From assembly GCA_007922305.1 (NCBI GenBank), contig ML677334.1:64269142-64333141 (forward strand): a stretch of 64,000 bases of DNA, in the 5' to 3' direction. Below the pieces are notes generated by a model. It was not told where the DNA came from. It did not search any database and saw only the letters and a list, made by a program, of their open reading frames with translations. Origin of the DNA: Dermatemys mawii (Eukaryota > Chordata > Testudines > Dermatemydidae). Made by a program: the position numbers and the translations under genes. This document shows positions 1-12,600 of this stretch, one piece after another. Every line of letters begins with the position of its first letter. Position 1 is the first letter of the stretch.

Positions 1-239
1 GGGCAGCGTCCACTGGCTCTCTCGACAGCTTTGAGGAGCAGTGGGTGCTGTGCGGGGTTCTCTGCTCGGTGTCCCTGTCCGGAACCCTCATTTTAAACCT
101 TTGACCTCCACTCCCATCCCTGTTTTTTTCATTTGTTGTCCCCCATAATTAGTTGAACTTGGGTCCAGCGTCCCGCCTGCTTGGCTGGGGGAGGGGCTTT
201 AGAAGTGGGCGGGCTTGTGCCCGCCCACATCCTGGGATT

Positions 240-1505
240 TCAATATTGGCAGCAGGGTTCCAGTGGGGATTTAAAGGGTTCGGGACTGTGGCAGCCGCTA
301 CCGCCCCGAGCCCTTTAAATGCCTCCTGAGCCCTGCTGCCGTAGCCCTGGGGAGTGGCGGCGGGTGTCCAGCAGGGATTTAAAGGGCTCTAGGGTGATAG
401 CAGGGCTGAAGCCCTGGGGCCCTTTAAATTCCCGTGGGAGACTCGCTGCCGCTCCCCAGGGCTCCGGCCGCGGGGCTCTGGCAGGGTTTTAAAGGGCTGG
501 GGGCTGTGGCAGCTGCTGCTGCCCGGGCCCTTTAAATCCCCACCAGAGCCCCACGGCCAGAGCCCTGGGGTAGCAGCAGCAAAAGGCTTCGGCAGAGACT
601 CGCGCCACTCCCCAGGGCTACAGCCGCGGGGCTTTGGAGGAGATTTAAAGGGCTGGGGCGGGTAGTGGCTGTCACAGCCCTGAGCCCTTTAAATCCCCAC
701 CAGAGCCCCACAGCCAGAGCCCTGGGGAACGGCAGCGAGTCTCTGGGGAATTTAAAGGTCTCTAGGTCAGTGGTGGGCACGGGACCACAGGGTAAGTTCC
801 CTTAGTGGGATCCACTGCTTTATTTAGCTGCTGGCTCGCCGCGCACCGCTTCCCGCGGCTCCCACTGGACTGGGACAGCAAACCACGGCCAGTAGGAGCC
901 GTGGGGAAGCGGCGAGCTGGCAGCTAAATAAAGCAGTGGGTCCCACTAAGGGAACTTACCCTGCGGTCCCGCACCCACCGCTGCCCTAGAGCCCTTTAAA
1001 TTCCCTAGAGACTGGCCGCCGCTCCCCAAGGCTCCGGCCGTGGGGCTCTGGCAGGGATTTAAAGGGCTCTGGGCTGCGGCAGCCGCTACCAGCCCCAGCC
1101 CTTTAAATCTCCTCCAAAGCCCCGCAGCTGTAGCCCTGGGGAGCGGCGCGAGTCTCCGCCGAAGCCTTGCTGACGCCTCCCCAGGGCTCCGGCCGTGGGG
1201 CTCTGGCAGGGATTTGAAGGGCCAGGCGAGTAGTGGCTGCCACAGCCCCTAACCCTTTAAATCCCCGCCAGAGCCCCGTGGAGCCCTGGGGTAGTGGCAG
1301 GGGTTCCAGCGGGGATTTAAAGGACCCGGGGCTCCGAGCCCTGGGCCCTTTAAATCACCACCAGAGCCCTGGGGGTCCTGGCTGCCTACCCCAGAGTTCA
1401 AGCAGTGGGGCTCTAATTGCAATTTAAAGGGCCTGGAGCTCCAACTGCTGCTGGAAGCCCTAGGCCCTTTTAAATTGTCTCCTGAAGAAGCCGGTCTGGT
1501 ATGGC
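240..1505. repeat. Large imperfect GC-rich palindrome with TTTAAA subunits
   Basis: The sequence left of about 869 reads as the reverse complement of the sequence right of about 889. The best-matched arms are roughly 580-868 and 889-1170, with weaker symmetry out to about 240 and 1505. The apex loop is short (869-888). Within each arm, ATTTAAAGGG and CCCTTTAAAT alternate about every 100-150 bases, giving small hairpins inside the large one. The short Gly/Ala/Ser-rich open frames here are by-products. No transposase-like protein is seen. It may be a foldback element or the edge of a satellite. Confidence 0.8.
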
Positions 1506-1540
1506 GCACCGGCTCTTGCCAGTACGCCGTACCGGTTTAC

Positions 1541-2564
1541 TTTCACCTCTGTTGATAACACCGAAGAAGTAAAGAGAACTGGATTCAGTATGGAAGTGAG
1601 AGGATGTGGGGGCACTCTTAAATCTGATACTCTGAATGAAAACAGGGATGAGGATCTAGCCGTCGTAATGGCTTTTTGTAATCACAAAAATAAATGTATT
1701 AATTACATAAAACCCAGCAGTCTTTGTGGGCCTGACTTTCAGTGGCACTGAACACCTTCAGTTATCATTGACTTCACACGGACTTGTGAATGCTCAGCAC
1801 CTCTGAAATTCAAGTACTATTTTAATCGTAGGTTTATTGCATTTTGCATCTGTTATAGGCCAAACAGACAGCACCACCTATACTTAAGGTTGCCTGATAC
1901 TTCCCATTTTAACACCCTGATTCACAAGCTCCTTTGCAGTTTCCTTGCTGCTCTAGGGAAGGAATAAACCTGACATACTGTATGCTGTCTGATATTCCTG
2001 GAGCTGGCTTACCTAGATCCCAGCCCACTCTGCTGCCTAAGACTGCCTTATGAAGCCTTACTCCCATGCACCACTGAGTCTTGATTTGTTCCTAAATGGG
2101 ACAGACACCAACAGAATCTTCATTCCCCTCACATATCTGCCTTTGACCTCAGTGACTGTGACAGCAGTGTCCTTGGGGACTATCCTAATTCCCATCCCCT
2201 GGTTCCTGAACCAGCTCAACTGTTACTTGGGCCTTCCTGAGGAAATGAAGTCCCACTGGCTTGGCCTGAAGGGTGCTGAGAAAAGCTTGGGAAATGAGGC
2301 TCTCCCACCCCATAGTTACATTTGGAATGAAGAGAAAGCACCGATTTCCCTCTCCCTCCCAAATAAACATGTTTTGGCAGTGTCTGTTCAGAAGCAGAAG
2401 AGCATGACTGCTATTGTTCTTGAGTGATAGTGGAATCCTCGGTGCCACTCACAAATCGCAGGCCAGTTATCCGCCCCTGCAACACTGAAAGGTCTAGTAG
2501 CACCAGCACCCTCTGCTGGGGGAAACAAATCATTATTTGCTATTTATACTGCGCTAACACCTTA
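1541..2564. other. Upstream intron, no feature recognised
   Basis: Ordinary AT-balanced sequence. An open stretch at 2050-2427 has no domain resemblance and no splice sites that would join it to exon 1. I see no repeat or exon here that I can support. Confidence 0.5.
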
Positions 2565-2831
2565 GGGTAGGCCTACCCTGCAAAGAAAAACTCCCAGTGC
2601 TGAGTCTCAGAATCCATGTCAATTGACTGGGCTCAGGGGGCTTGGGCTGTGGGGCTAAAAATAGCAGTGTAGACGTTTGGGCTCAGGCTGGAGCCCAGGT
2701 TTGTGAAACCCTGAGGACCTCGGAGTCAAGATTGCAGCTGGAGCCCAAACATCTGCATGACTCTTTTTAGCCCTGTAGCCTGAGCCCTGAGTCAACTGAC
2801 CTGTTTTTTTTATTACAGTGTAGGCAAACAC
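2565..2831. mobile_element. PIF/Harbinger-like MITE with TTA target duplications
   Basis: The ends are inverted repeats (GGGTAGGCCTACCCTGCAA at the left, and the complement of TTACAGTGTAGGCAAACAC at the right). TTA flanks both sides (2562-2564 and 2832-2834). The interior contains the inverted pair GGGCTCAGG / AGCCTGAGCCC. It has no coding capacity. Confidence 0.6.
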
Positions 2832-3077
2832 TTAGAGGCCTCAGTTAGGTTCATGACCCTGTTGTATTAGGAGCTGTACAAACAGAAGGTTTCACCTTAG
2901 AAGAGTTGACAATCTGCAAATGGCAAACAAAGCTTGCATCTTCCCAGTCAGAGGGCTATCAGGGGAGATGGCAGACTGTTCACATTCACACACATGCAGC
3001 TCATGCCTGTTCACATTCCCACAGTAGCATCTTCCCCTGGAGATGTGACACACACACATATATATATATGTGCCTAT

Positions 3078-3275
3078 CTTACAGAACTGGAAGAACCTTG
3101 AAAGGTCATGGAGTCCAGCCCCCTGCCTACGCTAGCAGTACCAAGTACTGTCCTCTAACAAATTTTTTTTTTTTTTTTTGGCCTCAGATTCCTAAATGGC
3201 CCCCTCAAAGATTGAACTCACAACCCTGGGGTTTAGCAAGCCAGTGCTCAAACCACTGAGGTATCCCTCCCCCTA
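3078..3275 (-). mobile_element. tRNA-derived SINE with CR1-like tail
   Basis: On the minus strand the head reads GGATACCTCAGTGGTTTGAG (box A-like), then GGTTGTGAGTTCAATC (box B-like), followed by the body and a tail with the GACTCCATGACCTTTCAAGG complement common to CR1 3' ends. This is the chelonian/cryptodiran SINE type. A poly-T run at 3164-3179 interrupts it. It is a dead SINE copy and not a functional tRNA gene. Confidence 0.75.
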
Positions 3276-3513
3276 CTGGCCCTTCACCACTGGGAATACA
3301 ACCTGGGGTAAACAGCATGCACACAAAATCAAAATAACTTTGTATGTCATTTTACTTAATATTAAATGGATTTTTTTTATGAACTGAAAAGTACATGATA
3401 GCTGATCCTTGATATAGATGTGTTTGGACTGTACAGTCACTGCTTTACAACTGGATATTGCTATAAATATAGTAGTGTTTGTAATGTAAAAATCTGTCTT
3501 CTTTTACTGTCAG

Positions 3514-3665
3514 TGACTGTATATGAGGTGCATGTTACAACAGGAGAGCTGTGGAATGCCGGAACAGAAGCTGATGTCTATATTTCCATCCATGGGGAAG
3601 AAGGCGATACGGGCTCCAGACAGCTACTTAGGTCGAAGAATCCTAGGAAATTTCTAAAAGGACAA
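3514..3665 (+). CDS. Exon 1: first half of PLAT1
   Basis: Starts with the last two bases of a split Val codon and ends on a complete Gln codon (phase 1 in, phase 0 out). The acceptor follows a pyrimidine-rich tract ending CTGTCAG, and the donor is GTGAGT. It encodes residues 1-50, including YEVHVTTGELWNAGTEADV and the GEEGDTGSR strand-loop. These are the classic LOXHD1-type PLAT opening, with the G-T-x-A-D-V stretch associated with calcium in related PLAT domains. The exon carrying the preceding 5' sequence is not visible in the upstream 3.5 kb. Confidence 0.92.
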
Positions 3666-6600
3666 GTGAGTGACAAGAAGCATATGCCCCAGTCCATTTG
3701 TCTGTCCTTTCTAGCTCTCTACTTTGGAAGATCTGAGGACGTTACAGGCCGAGGTGGGACTCACACTAGCAAAGATCACTGGTAGACTGCAAAGTTCATA
3801 GAAAACCTGCACAATTAAACCAAAATTATTTTTTAAACTTTTGCATTGAAATTTTGGGGAAAATTATAATTCATAATAATTATTGTGTGGGTAAAGTGCA
3901 TACTGTTTTTAAAAATTCTTAATTATTAAAATAATATATATGAAGAGAAGAAATAACTTCAGTAAAATACATATTTTACTAGATTCTAATACTAAGTTGT
4001 ATTACAATTTGCGATTGTTTTGTTAACTAAACTTTGGGCTAATTTCTGCTCTCTTCACTCCAGTAACTGCCTATATTTGAATAGAGCTACAAACATAAAC
4101 AAAGACTTTGGAATTAGCTCTTTAATCATAATCATTAGTCCTGGAAACCAACTTTGTTTGTCTGCTCTGACATTATCATATATTATTTCATAGAGTATAT
4201 CAGGATGCTCATACTTCATACAAGAGTTTCACAGGCTTTATACAGTAGGTTTTATGGATCCCATTGGATGTAGAGTTCTTTTAGAGGTTTAATTACACTT
4301 TTTTTTGGCTGGTTTGCAGACTGACCTATTCCTACTTGAAGCTGTGCACCTTGGAAATTTGTTCAAGATAGTTATAGGACACAATGGACTTGGATCAGGT
4401 GAGAAATCTCTACATATAGAAACTGAATACTGACCACAGCTTTCTGTGAAATTAAAGTAGGTATTTGTAAAATATTCATATGAAATAATGTGACCAAGAT
4501 ATTTTATGGGGGGAGGCAAAGAGTTCCAAGAATACCAGTTTTTAAAATGAAAAGGTTACATTTTGGTGCCATCACAAATGCCAAATAATGATCCTTAACC
4601 TCTATTTTCGTCTAAATAATTGTATTAAAAAGTTACTTATAAAAAGAGTACTGAACATTATGGTTCTGTCATTCCTGTTTGAAAAATTAAATTTGTTTGT
4701 CTTTTCTGCACTTTGAATATTTCAACGTACAGTCTATATTCTATATGCCTTCCAGAGATGGGCTATCGCTGTAAATGAAATGTATTAACACATTATTTTG
4801 AAAATTGCAGAAGTGCCTGAAAATCCCAACCAGGGATTTGAGGGTCCTTGTGCTGGGCGCTCTACACACACAGTTAATGGAAATATGGGCTATGAACCAA
4901 ATTCCTATGATCACAAGACTTGGATTTATTTAACCTTGAATACCAAACACTGTAGCAGATCAATGCAAGACAGTCGGGGCCAGAATGTCTTGTGGAGGTG
5001 TCAATTTATTGTGTCTTGATATTTTAGATACAGGCAATAATACAGTTAACCTCCCTTCCCTCCTTCCAATATGTACAAGATATCACTCATTGCTCGATCA
5101 TCCCACATTAATCCACTTGTGGAGGACATTCCCGCCTCTCTCCATATGGAAGGGGAGAAGTGTCATTTCTGTCACATGGTCTCTCTCGTTCATTGGCCTT
5201 GCACAGATGCTCCTGGATTAGAACTCAGCAAGTAGAGCGTGTGGTGGCCTTTGGGAGAGGAAGGGGTGGAGCTGGTTAGATGAGCTGTCTCTTTCCACAG
5301 TACTATTTCCTCTTTGCTCCCAGATTTTCACATGGAAATCCAGGAAAATCATGACTGCCAGCTGTGATATTTTGCTCTGGATCCCTTCTGTGAGTTCTTT
5401 TAAGCTGCCGAGAAAGGACCCAGTTAATGATGACATAGTTGCTATTGAACCAGTCAATCAAATAGAAGGGAGACCACAAGGGAGAAGCCTCCGAGCAATT
5501 CCTTTTCCTAAGGATAAATCCCTAAGAACCACAGGGTTAGAAGGGAAAATGGCTCAAGAAAAACTCTCTGTGGGGAAAATCCTTGTGTTTTCCACTCCTC
5601 CAGACAACCTCTGATATTTTTTTCAGTGGCAGTCTTTATCATGCAACCTCTTGTCTTAAGAGACCCCATTTGTATCCAAAATATGGATATGTTCAGCTTT
5701 ATCAATAATTTGACCAAAATATTAAAGAATTAAAAGACTCAGAAAATATCTTCTCAAATACATAAATTACATACTTTAAAGGAGAGGGATAAGGAGCTGT
5801 GCTAGCCTGCAACAATCCACTTTTAACACCTTTAGTGCTTCTAGCATATGTGACTATAAATGGAGAGTTTTTAAAGTGAATCTTCCTTTCCTTACAATAG
5901 CTTGTACTGTGATGAGGAGGTCTGTCCCCCTAAGGGCAGAGGCGCCTGGGGTCAGCCTACCTCCATCATGGTGGGCCCTTTAAGATTTTGGGAGGTCTGG
6001 TATGCAAGGATGTAGGAGATATTGGTTGAGAGGAAGTGGTCTTGGGTATAAGTAGTGTTTGAGAGGAAATCCTGTTACTGTTTCTTTAAGGGCCCAGAAG
6101 CAGTAGTCTAGTAGAGCAGGTGGGGCAAAGCTCCCCTGTCTCCCAACCAACTGGGATGAGCTTTAGAAAGGGGAGTAGACTATATGCTACCTCCTCCTCA
6201 AGAGCAGGAAAAGTCCTGCCTGCTGAACTCATGGAATAATTGGGGAAAAGGGGCCTGCTGAAGGAGAAGCTAGCAGCTAAGGACCAACAGGACCTAAGTT
6301 ACAACTCCAGCTCCAAGAAAGGGAGATGGCTGGGGGACTCCGGTCTTGAGGGAGTGACTCTTTGAACTACAGCCCAGCTCCAAGAAGGGGATGTGGAATA
6401 GTGTGTAGGGCGAGCTCCTGAACAGGGTCAAGAAAAACCTGACAGGACTGTTATGTGGATCCAGAGAACATATGAACTTGAGTCTCTAAAATGGCAAGTT
6501 ACACTTTGTGGACATAGTTAATAAACCAGACCCCTCAGGAAGGGAGTATGTGCTTTGGCCTAATCTGGTCTGGGTAGTTGCTGCAAGAGTCTGAGTGGGA

Positions 6601-9600
6601 GCTAGGAGCAGGCTCACGAGGGGTTGCTCTGAAAGCATTCAACCCTGACAAGGACCCTAATGTAATTACATGAAAATGATGAGCACTACCATGTATCAGG
6701 GAATGACTCCTTCCACGGTGCTGATGTTATATTCGTGTTTAAAATTACTGGGTCTGATTCTGATCTGACTTAAACTGGTTTGACGTTGATTTAGCTCTGT
6801 GAATTCAGTGGAGTTACTCTTGATTTAAGATGATGCAACTTAAATCAGAATCTGGCCAAATATCTGCATGTGTGCGCACACTCACTCACTCTCACACACA
6901 CACACACGCGCACACACACACACACACAGAGTAAATTTTTATTTTAGGATGTACTTTGTTTTTATTTTGTTCATAGGAAATGGATGGTTTCTGGAAAAGA
7001 TTCTAGTCAAGGATCCTGTCACAGACCTGCATTATTCTTTTCCTTGTCACAGGTTGGTGGTGCTTTCAAATGGGTTATTTTGTAATAACAATTAGTTGTT
7101 CCTAGGTTCTCCAGTCAGGGGTGATTGATTTGTGAGGTGCTTGTCCCCTGAGAATCAAATCAAGATGATCCAATTCCTTTTACATACTGTACCAAACAGT
7201 AATAACATGATAACAATGTCTGGCCACTTCAGATCTGTAATACATTTAACCATTGACTGAGTGTTGAAACATTCTATATAAGGCATCTCCACCCCACACC
7301 TGCTACAACATTCAGCAGCTGCTAGCTGGCACATCCTCTCATCTGACATTTTGGATCTGACATCAGCTGATCCACCTCTCCCAATATCCAAGGCAACACT
7401 TTTCAGTGAGTGGGTTGCTCTTTCTCTAAGGATAATTCTGGACCATTGACAATATCAATGGGAGGGTTTGCATTTACTTCAGTGGACTCAGGATCAGACT
7501 TTAGGTTCTCATGATATAGCTATCATTGAGGTGTATCTGGGCGGCTGGTCCTTCCCCTGTCCACTCCAAATGGCACTGAGCAGCAGCAGAACTTGAAGCA
7601 ATCCCAATTTCCCTGCTGCTTCCCCAGTGGTCTCTTCTGCTTTGAATTTGCTACTCCTGTGCTCGTTTATCTACTATCAAGTAATTCCCAAATAGCTAAT
7701 GGAAATTGATATTAATAAAAATCAGTACAAATGTTAGGAATTAGTAAAGTCCAATCACGTATGAATACAGCTACAACTTGCCAATGGCACCTCAATTCTG
7801 TATCCTTCTTTCACTTCTGCTAGTGAATGAATAAGTGCCCAAGACAACTTTGAGTGATTGATGTGCACCCTGAAATTGATTTATGCGTGCGTGTGGGCTT
7901 TCTGCCCATCTGATACAGCACCTCCTCTTAGCGTGACCTAATTTTGATTCAGTATTGTAGGTGAGATGAACTGCTACAGAGAGAGCTTGAAATACAATGC
8001 TAGTTTCATAAATAATTCAGGTACTGTTGAAATCTGTTTTGCACAGAAAAATGCTGTATGTGGTTGTACAGCTTGATCCACCTTTTACTGACATCACTTT
8101 TACAGTGGTTCAGCTCCTTTGACTTTAACAGAGTTAGCTCTAATTTATGCAGTGTAAGTGAGAAGACAATAAAGCCTTTTTTACTTTTAATGGCACAGTT
8201 TACACCTGTATGGGTTGGGGATGGGGAACATGGTGTTGCCTGTGAGACATTTGCTTCATGAGAGGTGGATTTAGGAGTCTGTACAGCTGCAGCAGCCTTT
8301 TGCGGGCAGACAGTGTGGTCAGTGGATCTGCTTTACTGATCCCTAATATTGGGTTACTAGGTGAGATTCCCAGGTAGTCAGGCTGGCTTGGGCCTTTCGG
8401 CCCTGATCAATAGAAGCACTTAAACACACATATAACTTTAAAAAAGTGAGCAATGCAAACTCTCATCTGCTTAAAGTTAAGCCCATGCTTAAGTGCTTTG
8501 CTGGTTCAGGGCCTCAGTGCACAAAAGTTAAAATGTAATGTGTAAATATTGTAATAAAATATTGCTGGGCTTGAGATCAAAATGATATAATCAGAATGGG
8601 TTCTGTTTTTCTCCAAAGGTGGCTAGATCAAGGGGAAGAGGATGGGAAAATTGTAAGAGAACTAAATGTCATTGACACCACCACCTTCTCTGCAAGTAAG
8701 CATAAAACAATGCAGAAGAGAGTCCCTTGTCACTGTGTCTGTGTCAAAAGATGGCCAGGATGCTGTGCAAACTGATCACATTCTCTCTATCTCTGCAGGG
8801 CAAGAGCTGGAACTCAAGAGAGAGGAAAATGTAAAGACTTTTTCTCTTTTAAAAAATTGATTTGACAGTATACAAAGTCTGTTCTAGGGAAAATCAGGCC
8901 AATAGTTTCCTGTATGTGAATTTTCTTCCTGTATCTTCTCATAAGGGCTCTTTTCTTCCTTCTTTTAAAAATATAACCAGTGGGCTGCTGAAAGATGGAA
9001 GTTTCAGAAAGGCAACACTCTTCAGTTCTACAGCAGGCTCACCCGTGGCTTCATACGCCTCAGTCCAGATGGCACAGTTGATGCACTTGGTGACAAGAAG
9101 GACAAATATGGTAAAATATTTTCCAGATGGAGATGTGTGGGTGAAAAGAACAAGGAAGGAGGGCATCATCAGACCATTGTGGGTGTCATGTATAAGATTC
9201 AAAATTAAGGAGCAGAGGCTGGCAACCATGAATAATGTTACTCTTAAAAGCATTTAAAACTATTAGCAGTAAAAGCCACTTGGTTTTGTTGTAAAAGAAC
9301 ATCTCACAATGTCTTCCCATTATTAAATAGAATTTAGTTCTCACATACTGGTTTAGTGATCCAGAATGCAAACCTCCATGGTAAAGGTGCTAAAACCCTC
9401 TCAACAACTGGGACAGATACTGTCCCAGCCACCAGCTCCAAATGCTTCCTCCTCTCTACCAGTACCACTTCCATCTTATCTCACTGCCATTCAAACCTCA
9501 GCTGTCTCTGGCAAGGAGAAAGTACTGTGTTACAAGGGTTTGAGAAGATGAGGTTAAGAGCCTGTTGTCATCTACATTATGGCGGCGCAACCCAAAGTAT

Positions 9601-12600
9601 CTCATAACTTTCCTGAGTGGCCTCACCTATGCTCTGAATAGAAGGGGTGACAGAACAGAACCTTGAAGGACACACTTGAGAGAACCTTCAAGGCAATGAG
9701 CAAATTCCCAGCAATTACCTGTGGGATGTCTCTGAGAAATTGGGGCAGAAAACCCCCATATGAATAAGTCCTCAAGTAATCTTCTCCATGCAGCACAGTC
9801 CACAGGTAGATCAATAAATTTGGATAGGCATGGACTATGGGTTTCACTTTATTTTCTTAAAGATCCACTTTTAGTTATCATGGTTGCTCTTGGAGTGCAA
9901 TTATTCAATGACTCAGAATGTTGAATTAATCAAATCTCTAAGTATTGCCTTAAATTTCAGAGCATTCCAAATCCCTAAATGCAGTTACTCAGCATGAGAG
10001 CATGCTGGAAATCCCACAGGGAGTTCTATGTTATGATTATAAACTGTTAACAACTGGGTAAACCTCCAAACCAAACTCTTTACATGAACCAGGTCTCTTA
10101 GTCTGCACTGAGGCAATTAGCAAATGTGTTCAGTTTTTAACACTATAGCTTTGACTGATGGATTATGTGTGATTTAATTCCACATGACACCACAGAGTTC
10201 ATAATCCTTTTGCATGCAGAATCCAAATTTACACTGCTGTCTGCTTCAGTGTGGACTGCTGCATCTGCATACACTTTCTTTCATGTGCATATGTGGACTT
10301 CTGTATGGAAGTTTTTAAACATATAAACACATTCAATTTGTGGCACTTTCTGTACATTTAATTTTACATATTAGAAGTAAAATCATCATGCATCTCATGT
10401 TCTAATTTTCAGTGAGTAGTATTTTCAGTCTGTGTGCAATTGTGGAGGTACCAAAGCTGCACACAGAGTTACTGCAAATGCCATGTAAATAGAGCATGCA
10501 GCCAGCACAATTGTGGTGTCAAATGTAGGCACGCATCTACGTAAACTTCTTGGCATGAAGAACACATCTCTGCCCCTCAGAATTTCCCTTGAACGTTTGT
10601 TTGAGTCAAGCACATGCACATTACTTTACTGGGCAGTGGGACTAGCTCTGTACAACAGGAACTGATGAGAAACGTGTGGCTTAATTTTTCATCTTGGGGA
10701 GCTGTTCCTTGTACTCACAGTTAGGAATGAAGTTTCCAAAAAGAAACACCATCATACTAAGCAACTTTAATGGAAGCTACTTGGGCTGAAACTTTCCTGT
10801 CTTTCAAATATTGGTGGGACCACAAGGAACAATGTATTCATAATTTCAGACCAGATCCTCAGCCAGTGTAAATCAGGTTAGCTCCAGTGCTTTTGACGGA
10901 GTAAGGGCAGTTTACATCAATTCAGGATTTGGCTCAGGGATTATTAATTTTCCAGCGTGTTTTTATGCCTAACTGGAAGCATTAAGAGAAGTGCCGTTGT
11001 GATTATTATTTTCTGAGCTGTGGTTTGATTCTGGTATGTAGGAACACTGCCAGCATGCAAGATGCCCCCATGTATGAGATAAATACCTTGAATTTAGTTG
11101 ATCTAGTTAGAAGAACAGTTTAAATAGGCATACAATGCATGCAGCGTTGCTACACTGAATTAATGTTTATTTTTTTAACTACTAAACAGCAGGTTGCAAC
11201 AGATCTGTTTTATTATGAATGGAACAAAATTAGTCAATAGATAAGATCTTTGGGCCAGATTCTGCCATTCTGAGCAGTACCTTGCACTGCAAGCGGGCCC
11301 ATCAGTGTGATAGAAAAGGCCTATGGGTCAGAAATGGCACACAGTGGAATTACACCAGGGTTGAGTTTGACTCACTGTATTTATAGTTATCAGTGGGGGC
11401 TATATGCATTTAGGGAAAGTACAATGTTATTTGTGCATATATTTATCATGTGGTAGTTCCTGAAGGCCCCACTTAGGGATCAAGGCTCCATTGTGAAAAG
11501 CACTGAACTTTGTACTCTAAGAAGCACAGCCCAGGAGGGAGGGGATAAGGTGACTATCAGTCACCCTCTCATCCAGGGCTGTTCCAGGAATAATGTGGCC
11601 CTGGAGCTTGTTTGAGTTATGGCAAACTCCCTGGGTGCCCTATGAGCCACAGTGATACCTAGAATCTCTGTACTGCTGTGTGCTGCACCCTGCCCCAAAC
11701 CCTCACCTTTTGCCCCCAAGCCCACTCTGGCACATCTCTATACTGGGAATTGTCTTCCATATTATCGGCGCTGGGGGAATCTCCCCTTACATATACGGGG
11801 CTATGATGCTCCAGCCCTTTTAGCAGGTGAGAATCTCTCCCTAAGTATATGATGAGAGACAACAAGAAGCTACCTTGTTTCCCCTGTTGGCAAGGCTATT
11901 ATTATTACAAGTATAATAAATAAACAACTGTCACTGCCAATGCAGTAAGTACTTCACTGCCTCACCATTGTCAAGGATTTTGGAGGAATCCTGGAAAAGG
12001 TAAATCTTAAGAATATGGAAACTCAGAGCTGCAAAATTTGTTTTTCAGATAATAAATATAATTCTGTTGAAACAAATAGATTTTTATCTCCTTATCTATC
12101 TTAGGATTTTATACTGCTGCACTTCACTGTGGTATCTGCGTGTCTTCCACATAAAATCAATTACCCAGAGTGAAGCGTCTAGCTCCCTGGCTCCCTTTTT
12201 GGCATATTATTTTGTTTTGATATTTTACAAACAATAAATCTACTCTTACCAAGAGATTTTTGATCTTCACTGATAGCTCTCAGGCAGTGACTTTATGAGC
12301 TTCTCCAAATAAATTGGGAGACGATCTACTGATCAGAGTCCAAATGTTTCCTCAGTTCTGATTACTACATTTTTGAATTCAGTCTCTTTCCTGTCAGATA
12401 ATATCTTTGCAAAATCAGAAGTCACCTGGGGATATTATATGTAAAAATAAGCTTGAATACATCTGTGGATTTACTTTTTTTCTTCCCAAAATTCTTTAGG
12501 TTTTTTTGACGTGACTGTCAAAAGAAACGCACATGTGTTTAAGAGTCATCAGATGCCACATCTTGCCCTTGCTCTTGACAATGGCTATGTCACTGGAATG

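Noticed and set aside
532..1509. Several Ala/Gly/Ser-rich open frames on both strands
   Set aside because: They are products of the GC-rich palindrome repeats, and the same text recurs on both arms.
2050..2427. 125-codon open frame upstream of exon 1
   Set aside because: No PLAT or trefoil pattern, no fitting splice sites and phase, and a random-looking composition.
3195..3275. tRNA-like sequence on the minus strand
   Set aside because: Box A/B similarity comes from a SINE head. It continues into the SINE body and a CR1-like tail, and a tRNA cloverleaf is not kept.
7155..7391. 78-codon minus-strand Cys-containing frame
   Set aside because: No homology, no splice context, and it lies in intron 3 antisense to the gene.
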